A DNA stretch of 8,809 bases from Thiotrichaceae bacterium (GCA_027008885.1 JALVDQ010000335.1:1-8809); one strand, 5' to 3'. Numbered from the stretch's first letter, positions 1-6,565 are shown. The notes: generated by a model from the sequence alone, not told the origin. Numbers and translations are program-made.

Positions 1-27
1 GTCAGTTATTTTATGCCAAAATTTATG

Positions 28-58
28 TTTACATGTAAAAAGAATCTAAAAATAAAAT
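28..58 (+). promoter_or_regulatory. possible promoter with 12-bp palindrome before the lipoprotein gene
   Basis: Positions 28-39 read TTTACATGTAAA, a perfect 12-bp palindrome. Its left half resembles a -35 box (TTTACA), and TAAAAT at 53-58 resembles a -10 box, but the 19-bp spacing is long. The stretch is very AT-rich, which raises the chance of a random match. If real, the palindrome would overlap the -35 box and could bind a dimeric regulator. Only the palindrome is certain. Confidence 0.3.
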
Positions 59-100
59 AACTGGGAAAAGATAACTAATTAACAACGAAAGGAAAAAACA

Positions 101-655
101 ATGAAACATTCAATAATACGATATACGCTGGTTAGCGCTTTCGCTATTGGTCTTACTGCCTGTGGTGGTGGCGGAAGCGGTGGCGGTGGAAGCACTGTTA
201 CAAAATTTGATGGTAACTGGAAAGGTCCTTGTGAAACTGTTGGTTCACGTTCCTACAAGCAAACCTGGGATATTAATGGTGATAAACTTGATAATAATCT
301 TCAGGTGTGGTCAACAAATAACTGCGCAGGCACTGCTACCCCTGTCAAAGTCAAGGCAGCACTTGATTATAAAAATGAAATCAGTGTTGCCAATACCTGT
401 GCTGGCGGCAAGGCACAGGAAGTTGATATAACTTACCAGTCAGTTACAGCTCGTGGCATCACCATTACTGGCGAAGATAACATTAAAGGAATACTAGCAA
501 GCAAAGGAATCAGCAATGCATTGCCCAAATATGGTCTGATCTGCAAAGGAAACGATGGCAAGTTATATCGCGGTCTTGTCACCACGGACAAAGATGCCTC
601 AACTCCTGCCAAGCGACCTGATGAAATGGATACTGCACATCCGTTAGTACCATAA
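101..655 (+). CDS. small secreted lipoprotein, function unknown
   Basis: A 184-residue protein with a classic lipoprotein signal: basic start (MKHSIIR), hydrophobic stretch to about residue 17, then the lipobox LTAC with the lipidated Cys at 21. It should be processed by Lgt and signal peptidase II and anchored in a membrane, probably the outer one since no Asp follows the Cys. Two exact GGGGS units (22-31) form a flexible tether. The mature domain starts with F-D-G-N-W-K-G-P-C (36-44), has alternating polar/hydrophobic segments that suggest beta strands, and has four further Cys (44, 75, 100, 148) that could form two disulfides in the periplasm. The GxW-like start recalls small lipocalin-like barrels, but that is only a hint. 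The start is supported by AAGGA at 89-93, seven bases before ATG. It converges with pyrD and stands alone on its strand. I do not recognise a named family. Confidence 0.85.
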   Translation: MKHSIIRYTLVSAFAIGLTACGGGGSGGGGSTVTKFDGNWKGPCETVGSRSYKQTWDINGDKLDNNLQVWSTNNCAGTATPVKVKAALDYKNEISVANTCAGGKAQEVDITYQSVTARGITITGEDNIKGILASKGISNALPKYGLICKGNDGKLYRGLVTTDKDASTPAKRPDEMDTAHPLVP

Positions 656-662
656 ACAGTTT

Positions 663-697
663 GTAGCCCGTATAGAGTCTCGCGGAATACGGGCTAC
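663..697. repeat. REP-like palindromic hairpin, copy 1
   Basis: GTAGCCCGTAT at 663-673 is the perfect inverted complement of ATACGGGCTAC at 687-697, with a 13-base loop. The GTAGCCCG start and imperfect loop resemble the REP sequences associated with RAYT (IS200/IS605-like) transposases in gammaproteobacteria; no RAYT gene is in the window. It lies 8 bp after the lipoprotein stop and may protect or end that transcript, but no T-run follows the stem, so it is not called a terminator. Confidence 0.7.
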
Positions 698-700
698 TCA

Positions 701-746
701 AAAAATATATAAAAAACAGGGGGGATGGGTGTGCCAGAGGGCAGCA
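701..746 (+). repeat. composite AT/G/heptad repeat, copy A
   Basis: AAAAATATATAAAAAACAG, then a run of six Gs counting the last G of CAG, then ATGGGT and about two degenerate units of a 7-bp motif (GCCAGAG, GGCAGCA), ending next to a GTAGCC sequence. It shares this order with copies at 1844-1903, 5299-5348 and 5456-5522. It is the shortest and most decayed in its heptad part, and it sits between two REP-like hairpins. Confidence 0.75.
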
Positions 747-747
747 A

Positions 748-781
748 GTAGCCTGTATGGAGTCTGTGGAATACGGGGAAC
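748..781. repeat. REP-like hairpin, copy 2 (degenerate)
   Basis: It starts GTAGCCTGTATGGAGTCTG and continues to GGAATACGGGGAAC. It aligns along its full length with the hairpin at 663-697 in the same orientation, but the stem is broken by several substitutions. The two copies flank composite repeat A, so the three together look like one repeat cassette in the convergent lipoprotein/pyrD gap. Confidence 0.6.
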
Positions 782-808
782 CCGACACGATAAAACACAC
801 CACTCTTG

Positions 809-1822
809 TTATTGCATTATCCTCAGGCAATCCTTAATCAAGCCGGGGCCTTCATAGATTAAGCCCGTATAAACCTGTACTAACGATGCACCAGCATCGA
901 GTTTGTCCTGCATGTCTTTTGCGGATGAAATGCCTCCAACACCAATAATCGGTATCTGCTCTTTGAGTAGCGCATGAAACTTCCGGATAATTTCTGTTGA
1001 CATTTCGCGCACTGGCGCACCACTCAAACCACCCGCTTCATCACCATAGGGAATACAGCAAACCGCTTCACGGGAAAGCGTGGTATTTGTGGCGATTAGC
1101 GCATCAATCTTGTTTTTCAGCAATGCGGCAGCGATGCCACTGATTTCTTCCTGACCCAGATCAGGTGCTACCTTGATTGCGATTGGTTTATATTTTTTGT
1201 ATTGCTCTGCCAGCTTTAGCTGCTCATTCTTTAAAGCCGATAACAGACTGTTTAATTCTTCACCATATTGAAGATCACGCAAGCCGGGGGTATTCGGTGA
1301 TGAAATATTGACACTAATATAGTCCGCATAGGGATAGGCGACCCGCAAGCCAGTCAAATAATCCTCAGTAGCCTTTTCAACATAGGTGTCAAAATTTTTG
1401 CCTATATTGATGCCAATAATCCCGCGATAACCAGCTTTTCGGGCTTCAGCCACCCGGTCTGTCAGATAATCAACCCCTTTGTTATTGAAGCCCATGCGGT
1501 TGATAATCGCTTTCGCCTGAGGCAGGCGAAACAGGCGGGGTTTGGTATTGCCTGGCTGCGGGCGTGGCGTGACTGTGCCAATTTCAATAAAGCCAAAACC
1601 CAGTGCCGAAAGTGCCTCGATATATTCACCATTTTTATCCAGCCCTGCCGCCAGACCGATACGGTTAGGAAAATCCAGACCCATTACACTGACTCTCCCG
1701 GCGGTATTTTCGGGCGCATTGATCCACCCCGTTCTGTGTGCGATTTCAAGCGCTTTCAGGGTAAACTGATGCGCAGTTTCAGGAGGCAATAAAAAAAGCA
1801 GTTTTCTTAGAAGTTTATACAT
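809..1822 (-). CDS. pyrD: dihydroorotate dehydrogenase (quinone), class 2
   Basis: Oxidises dihydroorotate to orotate in pyrimidine synthesis, passing electrons through FMN to membrane quinones; a peripheral inner-membrane enzyme. The 337 residues match the usual class 2 length (about 336). Residues 1-40 form the amphipathic N-terminal extension ([17 protein letters not shown]) that marks class 2 and binds the membrane/quinone. The FMN barrel follows: [10 protein letters not shown] (56-65), [11 protein letters not shown] (82-92), NRMGFNN (108-114), and [11 protein letters not shown] with the expected catalytic base Ser175. Near the C-terminus, GVGGI and the VQVYTG phosphate-binding motif are intact. 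No clear Shine-Dalgarno precedes the ATG, and the upstream 80 bp are made of composite repeat B, so its promoter probably lies in or beside that repeat. It is a monocistronic-looking gene, convergent with the lipoprotein gene. Confidence 0.98.
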   Translation of the reverse strand: MYKLLRKLLFLLPPETAHQFTLKALEIAHRTGWINAPENTAGRVSVMGLDFPNRIGLAAGLDKNGEYIEALSALGFGFIEIGTVTPRPQPGNTKPRLFRLPQAKAIINRMGFNNKGVDYLTDRVAEARKAGYRGIIGINIGKNFDTYVEKATEDYLTGLRVAYPYADYISVNISSPNTPGLRDLQYGEELNSLLSALKNEQLKLAEQYKKYKPIAIKVAPDLGQEEISGIAAALLKNKIDALIATNTTLSREAVCCIPYGDEAGGLSGAPVREMSTEIIRKFHALLKEQIPIIGVGGISSAKDMQDKLDAGASLVQVYTGLIYEGPGLIKDCLRIMQ

Positions 1823-1843
1823 AATTGCAGACAGTCTATAACG

Positions 1844-1903
1844 AAAAAATATATAAAAAAAGGGGGGGATGGGTTGTCAGAGGACAGAGGACAGAAGACA
1901 GAG
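1844..1903 (+). repeat. composite AT/G/heptad repeat, copy B
   Basis: An A/T block (AAAAAATATATAAAAAAA), a run of seven Gs, ATGGGT, then four tandem 7-bp units at 1876-1903 (GTCAGAG, GACAGAG, GACAGAA, GACAGAG). After 1903 comes CATGTAGCCTG, so the GTAGCC junction is kept. The A/T end lies 21 bp from the pyrD ATG. On the - strand, CTGACA (1875-1880) and TATATA (1850-1855) face pyrD with a 19-bp spacer, a possible promoter carried by the repeat. Confidence 0.8.
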
Positions 1904-1940
1904 CATGTAGCCTGCGTTGCACTATTTTCAGGCGGGCTCC

Positions 1941-2072
1941 AGAAGCCTGTCCGAGAATAGCCAAAAATACGATTTTCAACAATTTAACAAAAATCAAGTT
2001 CTTTATTTTCAATAACTTAAAAAATTGATTTTTGGAAAAATTGTTGATTTCTTAGTTCTCAGACAGGCTCCT
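1941..2072. mobile_element. 132-bp palindromic MITE-like element
   Basis: The ends are inverted repeats: AGAAGCCTGTCCGAGAA at 1941-1957 and the complement of AGGAGCCTGTCTGAGAA at 2056-2072 (15 of 17 match). The similarity continues inward: CAACAATTT and AAAAATCAA occur in order in both arms with small gaps, around a short AT-rich centre near 2005. It has no ORF. The right end reaches the TAG stop of the amidohydrolase gene, so its hairpin may end that transcript. The form is that of a non-autonomous element mobilised by a transposase elsewhere; no target duplication is clear. Confidence 0.65.
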
Positions 2073-3282
2073 AAACTAATTCATTCTGTACCAGTTGTAT
2101 CCAGTAGCTTGCGCCTAATGGCAGAATATCATCATTAAAGTCATATTTTGTATTATGCAACATGCAGGCACTGCCTGCTTCTTCTGCCGGAACTTTGCCA
2201 TTGCCTATCCAGATGTAAGCGCCTTCACAGGCATTCAGCATAAATGAAAAATCTTCGCCACCCATAGTAGGCGGCAAATCACGCTGAACCGCATCCTGAC
2301 TGCTTACCTGAATGGCTGCTTCAGCGCATTTTTGGGCGTGTCGGGGATGATTGATGGTGGCGGGATAACCGCTTGTAATCTTGAGCGTGCCTTGAGCACC
2401 CATCGCCTCGCAGGTGTTTGTTATAATTTTCTCCATGCGCTTTTTTATACGTTCTCCTTCTTCAGCATAAAAGTAGCGCAGGGTTCCGGTTATTTTTAAT
2501 TCATCTGGCATCACATTTGAAGCATGACCTGCTTCCAGCATGGTAAGGCTGATTACGGCAGAATCCAGTGGTGAGAGGTTTCTGGAGACAATCGACTGCA
2601 GCGCAATAATGACCTGCGCACCAGTTAGAATGGGGTCAACCAGTTGCTCGGGCATGGCAGCATGACCACCTTTACCCTGAATACTGATTTCAATTTTATC
2701 CACCGCCGCCATTACTGCGCGATCATGTACCGCAAATTCTCCGGCAGCCAGCCCGGGCCAGTTGTGCATTCCATAAACTGCCTGACAGGGAAAACGCTCA
2801 AACAAGCCCTCTTCCACCATGATTTTGCCACCGCCACCGCCTTCTTCGGCTGGTTGAAAGATAAAATGCACCGTGCCCCTGAAATTATTGTTTTGCTTAA
2901 GGTAGACAGCAGCACCGAGTAACATGGCGCTATGTCCATCGTGCCCGCAGGCGTGCATTTTACCATCGTGTCTGGATTTATGCGCAAACTGGTTTTGTTC
3001 GGGAATCGGCAGGGCATCCATGTCAGCGCGCAAGCCAATCGCCTTGCCCCTGTTGTCATCTGTATTGTTTGCACCATGTACGGTCGCTACAATTCCCGTT
3101 GTTGCCAGACCCCGGTGCATTTCTATATCGTGAGATTCAAGTACAGAAGCAATAAAATCGCTACTTAAAAACTCTTCAAACATTAACTCAGGATGCTGAT
3201 GCAACCAGTGACGCCATGAAACCATCTGCTGATGTAAATCTGAATCTGCCTGAATTGCCATCCCGTTTGATTTTTTTACCAT
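2071..3282 (-). CDS. M20-family metal-dependent amidohydrolase (peptidase M20D type)
   Basis: A 403-residue cytoplasmic hydrolase of the HipO/AbgB/IAA-amino-acid hydrolase group, which removes an acyl or aromatic group from an N-acyl amino acid. Visible motifs: HxHPEL near 30, RADMDALP (85-92), HACGHDGH with metal ligands Cys112 and His114, PAEEGGGG with Glu146/147, MHNWPG with His173, a small dimerisation domain beginning near GKGGHAAMP, and the C-terminal LHNTKYDFND with His376. All metal ligands are present, so it should be active. The substrate cannot be read from the sequence; hippurate or other N-acyl amino acids are typical. ATG at 3282 is preferred over GTG at 3285 because AGGG lies seven bases before it. 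The gene's TAG stop is formed at the border of the palindromic element. Neighbours give no pathway context. Confidence 0.92.
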   Translation of the reverse strand: MVKKSNGMAIQADSDLHQQMVSWRHWLHQHPELMFEEFLSSDFIASVLESHDIEMHRGLATTGIVATVHGANNTDDNRGKAIGLRADMDALPIPEQNQFAHKSRHDGKMHACGHDGHSAMLLGAAVYLKQNNNFRGTVHFIFQPAEEGGGGGKIMVEEGLFERFPCQAVYGMHNWPGLAAGEFAVHDRAVMAAVDKIEISIQGKGGHAAMPEQLVDPILTGAQVIIALQSIVSRNLSPLDSAVISLTMLEAGHASNVMPDELKITGTLRYFYAEEGERIKKRMEKIITNTCEAMGAQGTLKITSGYPATINHPRHAQKCAEAAIQVSSQDAVQRDLPPTMGGEDFSFMLNACEGAYIWIGNGKVPAEEAGSACMLHNTKYDFNDDILPLGASYWIQLVQNELV

Positions 3283-3318
3283 CACTTCGCCCTGTTATTC
3301 AGTTTACTTTGTTTGAAG

Positions 3319-3349
3319 AGTATAGTCTGTTTCGTCCGGTTTTTGCCAA
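3319..3349 (-). promoter_or_regulatory. probable sigma70-type promoter of the amidohydrolase gene
   Basis: On the - strand, TTGGCA (3344-3349) and TATACT (3319-3324) each match the -35 and -10 consensus at five of six bases. The 19-bp spacer is longer than ideal. It would give a leader of about 30 bases before the ATG at 3282. Confidence 0.4.
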
Positions 3350-3376
3350 ACGCTCAGGGATTTTCGATATTGTTTC

Positions 3377-3398
3377 GTACCCAGGCAAAATTAATTTA
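3377..3398 (+). repeat. solo end of the GTACCC palindromic element
   Basis: These 22 bases match the left end of the palindromic element at 7728-7749 with one difference (G for A at the seventh base). Nothing beyond 3398 resembles the rest of that element. The copy includes the TAA stop (3396-3398) of the antitoxin-like gene. It looks like a remnant left after deletion, or a partial insertion. Confidence 0.55.
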
Positions 3399-3830
3399 CG
3401 GAGTCTGCGCACGCATTGCTTCTGAAATGGCATAACCGTAGGCGCAGTCTACTTCCATACGCACTTTTAAAAGACCATTGGGAGAATCATCAGTCAGAAT
3501 GACATTAAGAGGGGTGTTTTTGCCGAAACGACGATGAGGTTTTCGCAACCATAACAGGCGCATTTTGTCACTGAATGGAAATGTGGTTCGCAGGGCATCG
3601 GCAATCCCTATGATATGGTCAATACGGATCAGTAACTCGTCTGTTTGTGGAAAAGCTCGATCTCCCATGCGGTAGCCTTGCATATGGCGTTTTTTTCCTG
3701 CTCCGCTCAGCCCTAATACTGCAAGTGTCTGTTCGGCTGAAATATTCCAGCCATCAAGAATAGACATGATTCCCTGCGTCAGGCGTTGCTTCTCTTCCTG
3801 GCTGTAGTCGTTGTATTTTTTTTCACTCAT
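3396..3830 (-). CDS. Xre/MbcA/ParS-family antitoxin-like protein, no partner toxin seen
   Basis: A 144-residue cytoplasmic protein. Residues about 10-80 are helical and look like a divergent helix-turn-helix region (LAVLGLSGAGKKRHMQGYRMG). Residues about 64-128 match the form of the DUF2384/MbcA-ParS-Xre toxin-binding domain: a helix (LLIRIDHIIGIADALRTTFP), the W-L-R-K-P-H-R-R-F-G-K-N-T-P-L core (94-108), then GLLKVRMEVDCAYG. In that family the protein usually neutralises an NAD-degrading RES-domain toxin encoded next to it. No RES gene is here, so it is either an orphan, a free regulator, or acts with a remote partner. A good AGGA lies six bases before the ATG. It follows the small unknown gene by 54 bp and may share its transcript. 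Its final codons lie next to a repeat remnant that supplies the stop, so the C-terminus may be altered. Confidence 0.7.
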   Translation of the reverse strand: MSEKKYNDYSQEEKQRLTQGIMSILDGWNISAEQTLAVLGLSGAGKKRHMQGYRMGDRAFPQTDELLIRIDHIIGIADALRTTFPFSDKMRLLWLRKPHRRFGKNTPLNVILTDDSPNGLLKVRMEVDCAYGYAISEAMRAQTP

Positions 3831-3884
3831 TTTTTATCCTGGATATTCGTTATCTGGCTGTATTTGCAATTGGACAGAAGCCGC

Positions 3885-4175
3885 CTATTCCGGCTTTCCC
3901 TTTAGAGAGTCAAGTGAAACAACATTCGACTTTCCCGGTTCATCAGGGTACTGGGGGCGTTCTTTAATCTCTACACCAGCTTCCCTGGCGAGCTCCTGTT
4001 CACGCGCCGAGATTAGACCAAAGCACATTTTAATATCTTTCACGGTGGCATCACTTAATGGTGATTTTAAGGCTGAATTTGCTGGCGTCACATCTTTTAC
4101 AATATTTGCAAGAGTTTTACGCATAGCAACCAGTATGCGTTTTTCAACCGTAAAGTGGATTGGATCATTAGACAT
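3885..4175 (-). CDS. small conserved-looking protein of unknown function
   Basis: A 96-residue soluble protein with no signal peptide or membrane segment. Residues 8-75 appear helical (VEKRILVAMRKTLANIVKDVTP, then LSDATVKDIKMCFGLISAREQELAREAG), followed by a proline-rich polar tail (ERPQYPDEPGKS). I faintly recall similar short gammaproteobacterial proteins annotated as segregation and condensation protein A, but true ScpA is over twice this length, so I do not give it that name. Codon use and the clear ATG suggest a real gene. ATCAATTTGAT at 4187-4197, an 11-bp palindrome, sits just upstream of the start and could be an operator. It probably leads a two-gene unit with the antitoxin-like gene downstream. 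Confidence 0.65.
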   Translation of the reverse strand: MSNDPIHFTVEKRILVAMRKTLANIVKDVTPANSALKSPLSDATVKDIKMCFGLISAREQELAREAGVEIKERPQYPDEPGKSNVVSLDSLKGKPE

Positions 4176-4294
4176 GGAATAAACCCATCAATTTGATTAA
4201 AGTCTATTGATTCTAATAGCTTTTAAAACTGATTGACATATCCCCTAAAGATAGCTTGGCTTTAAGAAGCTGTATCTGCGTGATCCGTAACCAC

Positions 4295-5149
4295 TCAAAC
4301 AAACAGATATTTGGTCGCAATGGCTGCAACGATAAAAGCAAGAGAGCCTTGTAACCAGTTATCCTTCATAAGCTGATTGATCTTTGGACCCAGTTTCGCC
4401 CCCAAAATCCCGCCCATCACAAGCAAGCCCAGTAGATAATAGTTAATTTCTGATCCCATTCTTATGTAGTTGCTGACCGATATAAGCCCGCTAATCAATA
4501 CCGGCAGGGCTGCTGTCGCCGGGACGATAAACATGGGAATACCCATAAAAGTCGCAAGATAGGGAACCAGCAGAAAACCGCCGCCAACACCAAAAATAGA
4601 AGCGATAAATGCAATAATGAAACCAGCGAGGACAGGCTCCCAGGTTCTGATTCTGTAATTTTTTCCGGCATATTCAAATGTCAGCAGGGAAGCAGAAATT
4701 GCAATATTTTTCACCCCGGATTTGCTCGCACGCAGAGCAGGTTTTTCATTTTTTTTATGTTTGTATAATTTCCAGGAAATTTGCACAGCAACAAGAAAAC
4801 TTAAAACACCAAATAATGGCTTGAAGCTACTCATATCTGATAGGTATTTGCTTGAAACCGTACTTCCGACAAAGGCTCCGATAATACCGCCGGCACTCAG
4901 CATAAGTCCTAATGGCATAACCCAGGCTTTGCGCCTGAAATAACCGGGAATAAAAACCAGTGCAATTGCGATTGCCAATATCTGCGCCATTGGTTTAACA
5001 CTGTTTGGATCAGTCACGCCGATCACTGTAATCAAACCAAACGAAGCCAGTATTCCTCCCGCAGCGCCAATAGAAGAGAAAACAAAACCGACAAGCACAC
5101 CCCACGAAAGCAGGAGCATTATACTCCCTATATCATTTCCTATATCCAT
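4295..5149 (-). CDS. TauE/SafE (TSUP) family membrane permease
   Basis: A 284-residue inner-membrane protein of the TSUP family (PF01925), whose members export or import sulfite, sulfoacetate and other small organic or sulfur anions. It shows the family's internal duplication: a first half with SSIGAAGG (25-32) and a second half with FGVGGGFLLVP (186-196), each followed by several hydrophobic helices, about eight in all. Residues 127-170 form a charged loop (KHKKNEKP...FEYAGKNYRIRTWEP) that probably faces the cytoplasm. The substrate is not fixed; sulfite or thiosulfate export is possible, but no sulfur gene is beside it. The ATG at 5149 is chosen over the longer frame from 5191: AAGGA lies eight bases before it and a perfect TATAAT lies inside the longer version. 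Its own promoter and the flanking repeats suggest separate transcription from fabH. Confidence 0.88.
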   Translation of the reverse strand: MDIGNDIGSIMLLLSWGVLVGFVFSSIGAAGGILASFGLITVIGVTDPNSVKPMAQILAIAIALVFIPGYFRRKAWVMPLGLMLSAGGIIGAFVGSTVSSKYLSDMSSFKPLFGVLSFLVAVQISWKLYKHKKNEKPALRASKSGVKNIAISASLLTFEYAGKNYRIRTWEPVLAGFIIAFIASIFGVGGGFLLVPYLATFMGIPMFIVPATAALPVLISGLISVSNYIRMGSEINYYLLGLLVMGGILGAKLGPKINQLMKDNWLQGSLAFIVAAIATKYLFV

Positions 5150-5180
5150 CTCAAACATCCTTGTTTTTGATTGGAACGGG

Positions 5181-5186
5181 ATTATA
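5181..5186 (-). promoter_or_regulatory. -10 box of the TSUP gene
   Basis: The - strand reads TATAAT exactly, 31 bases before the ATG at 5149. No good -35 box is seen at 16-18 bp, so an activator may be needed. Its place inside the longer reading frame supports the shorter start. Confidence 0.4.
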
Positions 5187-5298
5187 AGCATGAAAAATAA
5201 ACTTTTCTACCTCAGTTCTGATTTATTTTTGCGTTTTATCAAAAATAATTTATAGCAGGAGCGATGCTTAATGCCGCACCATCCTGGCTGACTACAAG

Positions 5299-5348
5299 CT
5301 CTGTCTTCTGTCCTCTGCTACCCACCCCCCCTGTTTTTATATATTTTT
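5299..5348 (-). repeat. composite AT/G/heptad repeat, copy C
   Basis: Read on the - strand: AAAAATATATAAAAACAG, a G-run, TGGGT, then three 7-bp units (AGCAGAG, GACAGAA, GACAGAG), followed by CTTGTAGTC, which corresponds to the GTAGCC junction. It is the closest match to copy B in its heptad order and downstream junction. It lies in the same orientation as copy D, about 108 bp away. Confidence 0.75.
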
Positions 5349-5429
5349 GGGCGCAGGGTGAAATCTGTTGATTTTCTCGATGCGTAGCTTGAATTAATGT
5401 AGCGTAATCAAACATAGTGCCACGCTCTT

Positions 5430-5450
5430 GTCGGGTTACGCTCAGGCTAC
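5430..5450 (-). repeat. REP-like sequence attached to composite repeat D
   Basis: The - strand reads GTAGCCTGAGCGTAACCCGA, joined to the heptad end of copy D by a few Ts. The GTAGCC start is shared with the sequences after copies A and B. The following bases to about 5400 contain further GCGTAA and CTAC motifs and may be a decayed second arm. Confidence 0.45.
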
Positions 5451-5455
5451 AAAAC

Positions 5456-5522
5456 TTCTGTCCTCTATCCTCTGTCCTCTGTCCTCTGACCCACCCATCC
5501 CCCCTGTTTTTTATATATTTTT
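5456..5522 (-). repeat. composite AT/G/heptad repeat, copy D (longest)
   Basis: On the + strand five 7-bp units run without a break at 5456-5490 (TTCTGTC, CTCTATC, CTCTGTC, CTCTGTC, CTCTGAC), then CCACCCAT, a C-run, CTG and the A/T block to 5522. It has the longest tandem run of the four copies, so the 7-bp unit varies in number between copies (about 2, 4, 3 and 5 in A-D), as expected from replication slippage. Confidence 0.8.
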
Positions 5523-5582
5523 GTATCATGGTATATCCATGGTATGTCAATGTGCTTCCGGTGTTTTGAGGAGGTGGCAGTT

Positions 5583-6548
5583 CTACCAGCGGATTAATGC
5601 AGAACCCCAGGTGAATCCCCCGCCAAAGGCTTCCAGCATAATGGTTTCGCCAGCTTTGATGCGTCCATCCCTTACTGCGGTATCCAGCGCCAGGGGGACA
5701 GATGCCGCAGAGGTATTTCCATGTTCATCCACGGTAACAACGACATGATCCATATTCATTTTTAATTTTTTGGCGGTCGCTTTAATAATGCGGATATTGG
5801 CTTGATGTGGTACCAGCCAGTCGATGTCTGACTTTTTCATGTGATTGTATTCCAGTGTTTCATCAACAATACGACCCAGTGTGTTTACAGCAACACGAAA
5901 TACTTCATTGCCTTTCATTTCAACATAGGCTCCGCCCGAATCGAGTATTGCCTTGTTTTGGGATACCCCTCCCTTGGTGCGCAACAAGCCTTCATATTTT
6001 CCATCAGCATGCAAATGGGTCGATAAAATACCCGCTTCTTCACTTTCCTCAAGTATCACGGCACCCGCACCATCAGCAAATAAAATGCAGGTTCCGCGGT
6101 CTGTCCAGTCAAGAATATTGGATAAGGTTTCGGCACCCACGACCAGCGCACATTTATGTGTTCCGCTTTTGATAAATTTGTCAGCGATTCCCAGAGCATA
6201 AATAAAGCCGGTACAAACCGCTTGCACATCAAATGCAGCTCCGCCAGAAATACCCAACTTGTTTTGTAATAAACAGGCGCTACTGGGGAAGATCAAATCA
6301 GGGGTTGTTGTTGCAAAAACAATCAGGTCAATATCATCAGCTTTTTTGCCTGCCATTTCCATCGCGCGTTTTGCGGCTACTTCGGCAAGATCACAGGTGC
6401 TTTGCCCTTCTTCGGCGATATGACGTTTTTTGATCCCCGTGCGTTCGACAATCCATTCATCTGAAGTGTCAACCATCTTTTCAAGATCATGATTTGTCAG
6501 TATCTTTTCAGGTAGATAACTACCGGTTCCTGTGATTCGAGAATACAT
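5583..6548 (-). CDS. fabH: beta-ketoacyl-ACP synthase III
   Basis: Starts fatty-acid synthesis by condensing acetyl-CoA with malonyl-ACP to acetoacetyl-ACP in the cytosol. The 321 residues fit the family (E. coli 317). The N-terminal [10 protein letters not shown] and [10 protein letters not shown] (30-39) motifs are present. The catalytic triad is intact: Cys112 in AVCTGF, His248 in VPHQAN, and Asn278 in EHGNTSAAS; the C-terminal [16 protein letters not shown] is complete. The start ATG has AAGGGG nine bases upstream. It lies 141 bp after plsX, a larger gap than is usual in this cluster, and that gap holds promoter-like and FNR-like sequences, so fabH probably has some transcription of its own. 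fabD, which normally follows, is absent; a repeat-rich gap follows instead. Paralogues of FabH exist for other pathways, but the plsX neighbour supports the housekeeping enzyme. Confidence 0.97.
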   Translation of the reverse strand: MYSRITGTGSYLPEKILTNHDLEKMVDTSDEWIVERTGIKKRHIAEEGQSTCDLAEVAAKRAMEMAGKKADDIDLIVFATTTPDLIFPSSACLLQNKLGISGGAAFDVQAVCTGFIYALGIADKFIKSGTHKCALVVGAETLSNILDWTDRGTCILFADGAGAVILEESEEAGILSTHLHADGKYEGLLRTKGGVSQNKAILDSGGAYVEMKGNEVFRVAVNTLGRIVDETLEYNHMKKSDIDWLVPHQANIRIIKATAKKLKMNMDHVVVTVDEHGNTSAASVPLALDTAVRDGRIKAGETIMLEAFGGGFTWGSALIRW

Positions 6549-6565
6549 CCTATATTTCCCCTTGT

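Larger units (their letters stand above)
5150..5582. other. repeat-rich gene-free gap between fabH and the TSUP gene
   Basis: This 433-bp stretch has no credible gene. From left to right it holds the TSUP promoter and leader (5150-5190), an AT-rich stretch with nothing recognised (5192-5298), composite repeat C, a REP-like part (5430-5450), composite repeat D, and two copies of CATGGTAT at 5527-5534 and 5538-5545. The open frame at 5239-5550 (-) is a product of the repeats, not a gene. In related genomes fabD would begin here. Confidence 0.7.

Noticed and set aside
663..697. Hairpin as a Rho-independent terminator of the lipoprotein gene
   Set aside because: The stem is strong but no T-run follows on either strand; the REP-like explanation, with a second copy at 748-781, is better.
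1829..1837. AGACAGTCT before pyrD, matched by its complement AGACTGTCT at 6608-6616 before fabH
   Set aside because: Nine bases with near self-complementarity and no flanking similarity; too short to claim a shared operator.
1825..2028. 67-residue open frame on the + strand
   Set aside because: It is made of repeat copy B and one arm of the palindromic element; the peptide resembles the one from 5239-5550 only because the DNA repeat is shared.
2712..3077. 121-residue open frame on the - strand
   Set aside because: It is an out-of-frame shadow inside the amidohydrolase gene, which has all its conserved motifs in the other frame.
3811..4182. 123-residue open frame on the + strand
   Set aside because: It is antisense to the small unknown gene and the start of the antitoxin-like gene, both of which have better protein character and starts.
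5150..5191. Longer TSUP protein from ATG at 5191
   Set aside because: The added 14 residues overlap a perfect TATAAT, no ribosome site precedes the ATG, and AAGGA precedes the inner ATG at 5149.
5456..5490. Tandem repeats as a CRISPR array or direct-repeat origin
   Set aside because: The units are 7 bp with no spacers, and no cas or replication genes are near. It is a simple tandem repeat.
5239..5550. 103-residue open frame on the - strand
   Set aside because: It runs through composite repeats C and D and reads the tandem 7-mers (repeated RGQRTEDRG-like peptide). It has no ribosome site and no domain, so it is a repeat artefact.
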